From positions 992,001 to 1,056,000 of the forward strand of contig NZ_CP052860.1 in assembly GCF_012935715.1 (NCBI RefSeq): DNA of 64,000 nucleotides. Reading direction: 5' to 3'. Shown one piece after another: positions 33,512 through 42,651 of this stretch. The notes below the pieces were generated by a model. It had not been told where the DNA came from. It made no database searches and was given only the letters and a program-made list of their open reading frames with translations. The translations under genes were made by a program, and so were the position numbers. This stretch comes from Pseudomonas sp. ADAK13. GTDB lineage: Bacteria > Pseudomonadota > Gammaproteobacteria > Pseudomonadales > Pseudomonadaceae. Each line of letters starts with the position of its first letter. Position 1 is the first letter of the stretch.

Positions 33512-35322
33512 ATGATCGCTTGCCTGCGGCTGTTCTCTGCCCTCTGCCTCGCTGCCCTGTTGGCGGCTTGCGCCAGCTCGCCCTCGTCCAGCCTTGGCGA
33601 CCTCCCCCGGACCCCGGATGCCAGCATCGAGCAACTGCTCGAACAGGCGACTTCGGCCAAGACTCCGGAAAAAGCCGCGCTGTTGCGCTTGAGTGCGGCT
33701 GACCTGGCGTTCCACCAAAACAATCCGGCACGCTCGGCGCAGATTCTTGCCCAGGTCCCACTGGACGTCCTGAAACCGGCGGCGCAGGTATTTGCCAGCA
33801 CCCTGTCGGCTGAACTGGCGATGGCCCGCAACCAGCCCAAGGCCGCGTTGGCGGCGTTGAACCACCCGAGCCTGCAAAGCCTGAAGGAGCTGCCGCCTGA
33901 ACAGCAGATCCGTACCGGCACCGTGCATGCACGCGCTTATGAGGCCGACGGCCAGACCCTGGCCGCCGCGCGCGAGCGCGTCGCCATGGCGCCGCTGCTC
34001 AGTGGTGACGCTTACAACAGCAACCACGAAGCCATCTGGGCATTGATTGCCGCCCTGCCTGCCGAACAGCTGCAAGCCAGCGGCAACCCGACGCTGGACG
34101 GCTGGATCAGCCTGGCCCAGGCGGTCAAGAGCGCCGGCACCCTGGAGCAACAACAGGCAGCCATCGACACCTGGCGTGCCCAGAACCCTGGTCACCCGGC
34201 GGCCTCGCAATTGCCGCAGCCGCTGACCAAGCTCAAGCAACTGGCCAGCCAGCCACTGAACAAGATCGCCTTGCTGCTGCCGCAGGAAGGCCCGCTGGCC
34301 GGCGTCGCCAAAGCGTTGCGCGAAGGTTTCATGGCCGCGCACTACCAGGCTGAACAAGCCGGGCAGAAGCCGCCAGTGATCGAGTTCTATGACAGCTCGC
34401 GCCTGACCTCCATCGATGAGTTCTACGCCAAGGCCCAGGCCGCCGGCGTGCAACTGGTGGTCGGCCCGCTGGAAAAACCGCTGGTCAAACAACTCAGCGC
34501 ACGTCCGCAATTGCCTATTACTACCCTGGCCCTGAACTACAGCGAAGCCGACCAGAGCCCGGCACAACTGTTCCAGTTCGGCCTGGCCGCTGAAGACGAG
34601 GCCCGTGAAGTGTCCCGTCGCGCCCGTGCCGACGGCCTGCACCGCGCCGCCGCCATGGTACCGAGAGGCGAATGGGGCGAGCGTGTCTACAAAGCTTTCC
34701 GTCAGGATTGGGAAGCCAATGGCGGCACCGTGGTAGGCGTTGAATACGTTGACCAGCCGGTAGCCCTGGCCCAACAGATTGCTGACCTGTTCCAGTTGCG
34801 TAAAAGCGAAGGCCGCGCCAAGAGCCTGCAAAGCACGGTAGGTTCGGACGTTTCAGCCCAGCCATCGCGCCGCCAGGACATCGAGTTCATCTTCCTGGCC
34901 GTGACCCCGCAACTGGCCCAACAGATCAAGCCGACCCTGAACTTCCAGTACGCCGGTGATGTGCCGGTGTATGCGACGTCGCACGTGTTCAGCGCCAGTG
35001 GCGACAAGAACCAGTACCTGGACATGACCAACGTGATGTTCTGCGAAACCCCTTGGCTCCTGAACACCACCGACCCGCTGCGCAACCAGGTCGCTGCCCA
35101 ATGGCCACAGGCCAACGGCAGCCTGGGCCGCCTGTACGCGATGGGTGTTGACGCCTATCGCCTGGCGCCGCGCCTGGGGCAACTCAAGGCATTGCCGGAC
35201 ACCCGCGTTGACGGCCTGTCCGGCAGCCTGGGCATCAGCCCCAACCAGCGTGTTGACCGCCAGATGCCATGGGCGAAGTTCGTCGGTGGCGATATCCAGC
35301 GCCTGCCTGATACCCCGCGCTG

Positions 35323-35323
<1 letters not shown>
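33512..35323 (+). CDS. lpoA: outer-membrane lipoprotein LpoA, activator of PBP1a-type synthases
   Basis: 603 residues from ATG 33512, rather than the in-frame TTG at 33488, because the lipoprotein signal starts there (lipobox LAAC, Cys20). The N-terminal half is TPR-like and alpha-helical (~30-245). The C-terminal half is a periplasmic-binding-protein fold (KIALLLPQEGPLAGVAKALREGF, VVGPLEKPLVKQL, AMVPRGEWGERVYKAF). LpoA proteins reach through the periplasm to stimulate a bifunctional peptidoglycan synthase. The following genes yraN-gmhA/diaA-dolP keep the E. coli order. Its stop overlaps the yraN start (TGATG). Confidence 0.93.
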
Positions 35324-36958
<1,635 letters not shown>

Positions 36959-36974
36959 TCCCTTCAACAGCTAC

Positions 36975-37014
36975 AAAAAAGGGCGCCGTGCATTGACTGC
37001 ACGGCGCCCTTTTT
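36975..37014. terminator. bidirectional rho-independent terminator
   Basis: AAAAAA then a perfect 12-bp stem GGGCGCCGTGCA / TGCACGGCGCCC with loop TTGAC, then TTTTT. It serves both dolP (plus) and the convergent OmpA-type lipoprotein gene (minus). Confidence 0.95.
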
Positions 37015-37026
37015 ATTGCCTGCCCG

Positions 37027-37797
37027 TTACTGGTATTGCGAGTACGGGTTGCCCTGGAACTGGTTGTTCTGTTGCGGCGCCTGTTGTTGCTGAGCGCCTG
37101 GCTGGCCGTATTGCTGGCCAGGGATCGGGCCAAGGTTGACCTCTACACGACGGTTCTGGGCACGGCCATTGACGTCGGCGTTGCTGGCGATCGGGTTGTC
37201 CGGGCCGGCACCGCGAGCACTCAGGTTTGTCGGGCTCACGCCTTGGGATGTCAGGTAGTTAGCCACGCTTTGCGCACGACGCTGGGACAGGTCCATGTTG
37301 AGCTGGCGGGTACCGGTGCTGTCGGTGTAGCCGACAATCTGGATGGTGTTCTGGTTGAACTGCTTGAGGGAGTTCGCCAGGTTGTTCAGCGGGGTGTAGA
37401 AGCTGCTGGAGATCGCGTCCGAGTTGGTGGCGAAGGTGATGTTACCCGGCATGATCAGCTTGATCTGATCGCCCTGGCGCTGCACCTCAACCCCGGTATT
37501 GGCCATGCTTTCGCGCAGTTTCTTTTCCTGCTGGTCGGCGTAGTAGCCATACCCCGCACCACCGAGACCGGCGACGGCAGCGCCGATCAGCGCACCTTTG
37601 CCGCGGTTGTTGTGGTCGATGGCCGCACCTGCCAACGCACCGGCCAGGGCACCCAGGCCGCCGTACTTGGCGGTATTGCTCACACCGGAAGAGCCACCAC
37701 CCTGTGCCTGGCTGCCGTCATAAGGATTAGGTGAAGCGCAGCCGGACAACAGGGCTACGGCAGTAGCGACAACAAGCAGACGACGAGAAGTGAACAT
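37027..37797 (-). CDS. OmpA-family lipoprotein with glycine-zipper segment
   Basis: 256 residues from ATG 37797 (MFTSRRLLVVATAVALLSGCASP, lipobox LSGC). The upstream in-frame extension lacks signal character. A Gly/Ala-rich glycine-zipper segment follows (GGLGALAGALAGAAIDHNNRGKGALIGAAVAGLGGAGYGYYADQQE). The C-terminal OmpA peptidoglycan-binding domain has IQIVGYTDSTGTRQLNMDLSQRRAQSVANYL and NGRAQNRRVEVNL. It ends in a ~30-residue Gln/Gly/Pro/Asn-rich tail. Probably an outer-membrane anchor to the cell wall, of the YiaD type. Confidence 0.88.
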   Translation of the reverse strand: MFTSRRLLVVATAVALLSGCASPNPYDGSQAQGGGSSGVSNTAKYGGLGALAGALAGAAIDHNNRGKGALIGAAVAGLGGAGYGYYADQQEKKLRESMANTGVEVQRQGDQIKLIMPGNITFATNSDAISSSFYTPLNNLANSLKQFNQNTIQIVGYTDSTGTRQLNMDLSQRRAQSVANYLTSQGVSPTNLSARGAGPDNPIASNADVNGRAQNRRVEVNLGPIPGQQYGQPGAQQQQAPQQNNQFQGNPYSQYQ

Positions 37798-38014
37798 GAA
37801 GGAAGCTCCTACTTTTGCATTCTGTGATGCAGAGGACATTGGCAATGGACCTGTGCCGAGCTTGGAACACGACAAACGGTAAAAATTCCATGCCCGGCCA
37901 ACGGTGTGCACAGTGAAACCCTAGCAGAGACTACCTGAACGGTAATTGTCATTTTCTCTATAAGGTTCGTCTGATAGTCGCCACTTGGTATCCGGAAAAA
38001 TACCGGCGTTTGCT

Positions 38015-38659
38015 TTACGCCCTCACAAACGGATTCTCACGCATTTCATCCCCCAGGCGCGTATCCGGACCGTGCCCGGTCACCACCACAGCCGCCTCAT
38101 CCAGGGTGTAGAGCCGTTGCTTGATCGAGCGCACGATGGTCGCCTGATCACCGCCCCAGAAATCCGTACGCCCCACGCCACGTCGAAACAGGGTGTCGCC
38201 GGCAATCAGCAACTTCGCATCGGCGAACCAGAAACTCATCGAACCAGGTGTGTGTCCAGGTGTGTGCAACGCCACGCCACAGCCGCAGGCCAACTCTTCC
38301 TCATCCTCCAGCCAGCAATCCGGCGACGGCACCGGTGTGTACGGCACGCGGAACATCTGGCACTGCATTTCCAGGTTGTCCCACAGAAACTGGTCTTCCT
38401 TGTGCAGGTGCAAGGTGGCACCGGTCTTTTCCTTCAACTGCCCGGAGGCCAGGAAATGATCGAGATGGGCGTGGGTGTGAATGATGCTGACCACTTTCAG
38501 GCCCAGCGCATCGAGGCGCGCCAGGATCAACTCATGGTTGCCACCCGGGTCGACGACGATGGCTTTTTTGGTGACCGGATCGCCGATGATCGTGCAATTG
38601 CACTGCAACGGGCCGACCGGGAAGGTTTCGCGGATCAGCGCGGGGGACTGGATATTCAT
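38015..38659 (-). CDS. MBL-fold metallo-hydrolase (glyoxalase II-like)
   Basis: 214 residues from ATG 38659 (MNIQSPALIRETFPVGPLQCN), preceded by AGGAA. The metallo-beta-lactamase fold has zinc motif IIHTHAHLDHFLASGQL (HxHxDH), His in GVALHTPGHTPGSMSFW, Asp in LLIAGDTLFRRGVGRTDFWGGD and His in VVTGHGPDTRLGDE. The length and C-terminus match the YcbL-like/GloC class of small type II glyoxalases acting on S-lactoylglutathione or similar thioesters. Cytosolic; single gene. Confidence 0.9.
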   Translation of the reverse strand: MNIQSPALIRETFPVGPLQCNCTIIGDPVTKKAIVVDPGGNHELILARLDALGLKVVSIIHTHAHLDHFLASGQLKEKTGATLHLHKEDQFLWDNLEMQCQMFRVPYTPVPSPDCWLEDEEELACGCGVALHTPGHTPGSMSFWFADAKLLIAGDTLFRRGVGRTDFWGGDQATIVRSIKQRLYTLDEAAVVVTGHGPDTRLGDEMRENPFVRA

Positions 38660-38828
38660 GGGTATTCCTGCAAATTCAAAGGCACACTCTTTTGTACTGC
38701 ATTCTGGCGCACAGTATGTTCGACGATGCGCCCGATCCGAAAGCGCACGAGTATCAAACCTGCCAACTGCTAAGCTACTCTGGCGCCCGTCATACAACGC
38801 GCAACCCAGAGCGCTTGGAGTGGGACTC

Positions 38829-39425
38829 ATGGCGACCCTCAGCCCATTGATCATCTGTGAACACTGCGATTGCGTGTACGAAAAAGTCACGCTCGCCAAA
38901 CATCAAAAGACCCTCTGCACCCGCTGCGCAGGCGTGCTCCAGCGCTATAACGGGCTGTCGGTGGAACAGCGCCTGGCCCTGACCCTGACCGCCGCCGTGT
39001 TGTGGATTTTCGCTAACTTCTACCCCGTGATGAGCATCAGCCTGCAAGGCCTGAAAAGCAGCGCCACATTATGGGATTCGGTGGTGGCGCTGGCCCAGGG
39101 CCCGATTACCTTCATCGCCCTGGTGGCGGCCATTTCCATCATCATCGCGCCGGTGTTCCAGTTGCTGCTGTTGATGTGGGTGTTGAGCTTTGCGATGAAG
39201 GGCCGCCGCTCGCCGGCGTTCAAGGTATGCATGCGCTGGCTTGAAGCCCTGCGCCCCTGGAGCATGCTGGAGGTCTGCCTGCTCGGCGCCATGGTGGCGG
39301 TGTTCAAGCTGGCGGGCATGCTGGATGTATTGCCCGGCACCGGACTGTTTGCCCTGGCCGCCCTCAGCCTGTTGCTGATCCGCATTGCCGGGCGTGATAT
39401 TCGCGACCTGTGGGACATTGTATGA
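38829..39425 (+). CDS. PqiA/YebS-family membrane protein, first half
   Basis: 198 residues from ATG 38829, preceded by TTGGAGTGGGA. The N-terminus has a zinc-ribbon-like CEHCDCVYEK...CTRCAGVLQR (two CxxC). Four transmembrane segments follow, with the family ANFYPVMSI motif. E. coli PqiA is one chain with two such halves. Here the halves are two genes, this one and the overlapping next gene. The product is part of an inner-membrane partner of the MCE protein PqiB in phospholipid transport across the periplasm. Confidence 0.88.
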   Translation: MATLSPLIICEHCDCVYEKVTLAKHQKTLCTRCAGVLQRYNGLSVEQRLALTLTAAVLWIFANFYPVMSISLQGLKSSATLWDSVVALAQGPITFIALVAAISIIIAPVFQLLLLMWVLSFAMKGRRSPAFKVCMRWLEALRPWSMLEVCLLGAMVAVFKLAGMLDVLPGTGLFALAALSLLLIRIAGRDIRDLWDIV

Positions 39426-40066
39426 GCCGGCCACCGACCGCCAGCGAGCTGAACCTGTGCCTGTGCCACAGCTGCGGCCAGGCCTGCGACGTCAGCGCCA
39501 ACCCCGACGAATGCGAGCGTTGCGGTGCGCCCTTGCATCGACGCAAGACCCATTCGCTGACCCGCACCTGGGCCTACATGCTGACGGCCCTGGCGTTCTA
39601 CGTTCCCGCTAATTTACTGCCCGTGATGAACACCTCGATGCTCGGCTCCGGCGCCGACAGCACCATCATGAGTGGCGTGCTGGAGTTCTGGCAGCACGGT
39701 GCGTGGGATATTGCCCTGATCATTTTCATCGCCAGCATCGCGGTGCCGGGCATCAAGTTCGTGGCGCTGACCCTGCTGCTGGTCACCGTGCAACGCAACA
39801 ACCAGTGGGCGCGCAAGGAGCGCTCGAAGCTGTTTCGCTTTGTCGAGGTGATCGGCTATTGGTCGATGCTGGATGTGATCGTGGTGGCGCTGGTGGCTGC
39901 CCTGGTGAGGTTCCAGGCCCTGGGCACCATCGAGCCGCGCCTGGGGATTTTATTCTTTGGCCTGGTGGTCGTATTTACCATGCTGTCGGCAATGAGTTTT
40001 GACCCACGCCTGATCTGGGAAACCCCACACAACGAGGAGAGGCCGGATGGCGTCGCAAACCCCTGA
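39422..40066 (+). CDS. pqiA: PqiA/YebS-family membrane protein, second half
   Basis: 214 residues from ATG 39422, overlapping the previous stop (ATGA). It again has a zinc-ribbon-like N-terminus (CLCHSCGQACD...CERCGAPLHRRK), the motif PANLLPVMNTSMLG and four membrane segments ending in a PRLIWE motif. It is paralogous to the preceding gene; together they equal one full-length PqiA. It overlaps pqiB by 20 nt. Confidence 0.88.
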   Translation: MSRPPTASELNLCLCHSCGQACDVSANPDECERCGAPLHRRKTHSLTRTWAYMLTALAFYVPANLLPVMNTSMLGSGADSTIMSGVLEFWQHGAWDIALIIFIASIAVPGIKFVALTLLLVTVQRNNQWARKERSKLFRFVEVIGYWSMLDVIVVALVAALVRFQALGTIEPRLGILFFGLVVVFTMLSAMSFDPRLIWETPHNEERPDGVANP

Positions 40067-41702
40067 CAAACCGCAGCCTGCGGGCCAACCCGCGATCAAG
40101 ACGCGGCGCTTCAGCGTCTCGCTGGTGTGGATCGTGCCGATTGTCGCGGTGCTGGTGGGCATTTCGCTGGTGGTGCACAGCATCCTTCAGCAGGGGCCGA
40201 GCATTACCATCACCTTCAAGACCGGCAGCGGCCTGACCGCCAACAAGACCGACGTCAAATACCGCAACGTGGTGATCGGCCAAGTGACCGACGTGGAGCT
40301 GAGCGACGACCAGAAAAGCGTCAACGCCACGATCAAGCTGTCCAAGCAGGCCGAAAGCTTCACCCGTGAAGACTCGCAATTCTGGGTGGTCCGCCCGCGT
40401 ATCGGCGCCGGGGGCGTGTCCGGCATTGATACGCTGCTCTCCGGGGATTACATCGGCGCCGACATCGGCCAGTCCGATACCCGCGCCAATCAGTTCAAAG
40501 GCCTGGAAAACCCGCCGCCGATTACCTATGGCGAGCCCGGCAAGCGCTTCACCTTGCACACCCAGGATTTGGGTTCACTGGACATCGGCTCCCCGGTCTA
40601 TTACCGCAAAATCCCCGTCGGCCAGGTGGTGGCCTATGCCCTGGACGCAGACGGCAAAGGCGTGAACATCGACGTGTTCGTGCATGCGCCGAATGACGCC
40701 TACGTCACCGAGAACACCCGATTCTGGAACGCCAGTGGAATTGATGTGAGTGTCGGCGCCAACGGGTTCGCGCTGAAAACCGAATCCCTGTCGTCCATGC
40801 TGGTGGGCGGCATCGCCTTCCTGGCCCCGCCGTACAGCCCCAACGACAAGCCGGCCAGTGAGGAGCACTCCTATGAGCTGTTCGCCGACCAGCAAACCGC
40901 GCTGGCCCCGCCCAATGGCAAGGCGCAATACCTGAACCTGCGGTTCGATCAGGCCTTGCGCGGGCTCACGGTGGGTGCGCCGGTGGAGTTCCTGGGCATC
41001 GAGTTCGGCAAAGTGGTATCGATCAACCTGGATTTCGACGAGAAAAAACGCAGCTTCCCGGTCAACGTCGGCATCGTGATTTACCCGCAGCGTCTCGGCG
41101 AAGCCAACACCAAAATGCTCACAGTCTTGAAGCATGACCCCAACGATGAAGCGGGCGGCGTGCGCCTGATGGGCAGCTTCATCGAACACGGCCTGCGCGC
41201 CCAGGCCCGCAGCGGCAACCTGCTCACCGGCCAGTTGTACATTGCCCTGGACTTCTTTCCCAAGGCCGACAAAGTCGTGTTCGACCCGAACCAGCGCCCC
41301 GTCAGCATCCCGACCATCCCCGGCAACCTGGAGCAACTGCAGGAAAAACTCGAAGGCATCGTCAACAAGATCAACCAACTACCCATCGAGCGGATTGCCG
41401 GCAACCTCGACGGCAGCCTGGTGGAACTGCGCAAAGGGCTGGGCCAGTTCAATGCCAAGACACTGCCGGGCGTGCAGAACACCCTGGCCGACGTGAGTAA
41501 AACCTTGCAGTCCGCCAGTTCGACCCTGGCCGAGGATTCGCCACAACGGGAACAGCTAACCCAGACCCTGGATGAACTGAGCCGCATGTCGCGCTCCCTG
41601 CGAGAACTCTCGGACTACCTGGCACGCCATCCCGAATCGCTGATTCGCGGTCGCCCCGACAACGCCGCGCCCTCAGACCTGCAAGGGCCACCGCGCAAAT
41701 GA
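40047..41702 (+). CDS. pqiB: MCE-domain intermembrane transport protein PqiB
   Basis: 551 residues. One N-terminal membrane anchor (VSLVWIVPIVAVLVGISLVVHSIL) is followed by three MCE (MlaD) domains, starting near residues ~50 (ITFKTGSGLTANKTDVKYRNVVIGQV), ~165 (FTLHTQDLGSLDIGSPVYYRKIPVGQV) and ~285 (YLNLRFDQALRGLTVGAPVEFLGIEFGKV). A C-terminal coiled coil (~425-540) completes the needle-like hexamer that spans the periplasm in PqiB. It is encoded between the pqiA pair and pqiC, as a lipid-transport operon. Confidence 0.93.
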   Translation: MASQTPDKPQPAGQPAIKTRRFSVSLVWIVPIVAVLVGISLVVHSILQQGPSITITFKTGSGLTANKTDVKYRNVVIGQVTDVELSDDQKSVNATIKLSKQAESFTREDSQFWVVRPRIGAGGVSGIDTLLSGDYIGADIGQSDTRANQFKGLENPPPITYGEPGKRFTLHTQDLGSLDIGSPVYYRKIPVGQVVAYALDADGKGVNIDVFVHAPNDAYVTENTRFWNASGIDVSVGANGFALKTESLSSMLVGGIAFLAPPYSPNDKPASEEHSYELFADQQTALAPPNGKAQYLNLRFDQALRGLTVGAPVEFLGIEFGKVVSINLDFDEKKRSFPVNVGIVIYPQRLGEANTKMLTVLKHDPNDEAGGVRLMGSFIEHGLRAQARSGNLLTGQLYIALDFFPKADKVVFDPNQRPVSIPTIPGNLEQLQEKLEGIVNKINQLPIERIAGNLDGSLVELRKGLGQFNAKTLPGVQNTLADVSKTLQSASSTLAEDSPQREQLTQTLDELSRMSRSLRELSDYLARHPESLIRGRPDNAAPSDLQGPPRK

Positions 41703-41719
41703 CCACAGGAGCAACCACC

Positions 41720-42274
41720 ATGGCTTTGCCGCTGAAGATCACGCTGATCACCGGGTTGCTGCTGCTTGCGGCGTGCCGCAGTGAGCCGATTCAATTTCAC
41801 ACCCTGACGCCGGTGCACCGCAGCAATGCGTCACTGGCCGCCGGGGGTGAGATCCGCATTGAAAGCATCACCGTCCCGCCACAGGTCGACCGGCCGCAGA
41901 TTGTCATCCGTGAGGGCGACAGCGGCGTGGCCATCCTTGAGACGCAATGGTGGGCCGCCAGCCTGGTGGATGAGTTGCGCAGCGCGCTGGTGGATCAACT
42001 CGCCAGTCACCGCAAAAACCTCGCGGTGCGCATTGAAGTGCAGCGCTTTGACTCGATTCCCGGGCAATACGCCCTGCTCGACGTCAAATGGCGGCTGCGC
42101 CAGACCGGCACAGATGAGCGCACGCCGCTGACATGTCGCACGGTGGTGCAGTCGCCTTCCGGTCCGACCATTGATGACCTGGTGATCGCGCAGCAAAACA
42201 ACGTCAAACGGTTTGCCGCGCTGCTCAGCCAGGTCGCCGACAGATCACCGAGTGAATGCCCCGCAGCGCAGTAA
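41720..42274 (+). CDS. pqiC: PqiC-type outer-membrane lipoprotein
   Basis: 184 residues. ATG 41720 is preferred over the ATG at 41699, which overlaps the pqiB stop, because CAGGAG lies 8 nt upstream of it and the signal peptide begins there (LPLKITLITGLLLLAAC; lipobox LAAC). The body matches the ABC-transport auxiliary lipoprotein family: FHTLTPVH, then IRIESITVPPQVDRPQIVIREG and LWWAASL-like residues. PqiC caps PqiB at the outer membrane. Confidence 0.88.
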   Translation: MALPLKITLITGLLLLAACRSEPIQFHTLTPVHRSNASLAAGGEIRIESITVPPQVDRPQIVIREGDSGVAILETQWWAASLVDELRSALVDQLASHRKNLAVRIEVQRFDSIPGQYALLDVKWRLRQTGTDERTPLTCRTVVQSPSGPTIDDLVIAQQNNVKRFAALLSQVADRSPSECPAAQ

Positions 42275-42297
42275 ATATTGATCCAAGGGATTGAGAC

Positions 42298-42642
42298 ATG
42301 CGCACCTTCTGGAAGTGGTACCTGCAACTGCTGGAGAACGACTTCAGCACCCAAGTCTTCGACAATGTGAAGAACCTGCTGGTATGCGCGCTGCTGTTTG
42401 CGGCGGGTACCAATGCACTGGCCGGGAAGCCCGAATTGTTCCTCGGCATATTGGCCTCAAGCGTGGCCGGGTGGGGGTTGATCGTGGTCTCGACCTTGCT
42501 GATGGTGCTGAATGTGAGCGATGGCATCCGCAGGCTCGCCAAGCTGCGTTATCACTTGGTGCTGCAACTGCTGCTTATCCTGGTCTATGTGCTGGTGGCA
42601 GCCCGCGTGGTGGAAATCGTCTGGGGCTTTCGATCCCATTGA
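42298..42642 (+). CDS. small inner-membrane protein of unknown function, 114 aa, in the pqi operon
   Basis: I do not recognise a family. An N-terminal amphipathic part (MRTFWKWYLQLLENDFSTQVFDNVKN) is followed by three probable membrane helices: LLVCALLFAAGTNALAG, LFLGILASSVAGWGLIVVSTLLMVL and LVLQLLLILVYVLVAARVVEIVWGF. It lies 23 nt after pqiC on the same strand, with AAGGG upstream of its ATG, so it is probably the fifth gene of the operon. It converges on the LuxR-type regulator gene with only 9 nt between stops. Confidence 0.75.
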   Translation: MRTFWKWYLQLLENDFSTQVFDNVKNLLVCALLFAAGTNALAGKPELFLGILASSVAGWGLIVVSTLLMVLNVSDGIRRLAKLRYHLVLQLLLILVYVLVAARVVEIVWGFRSH

Positions 42643-42651
42643 TCCAGGTTG

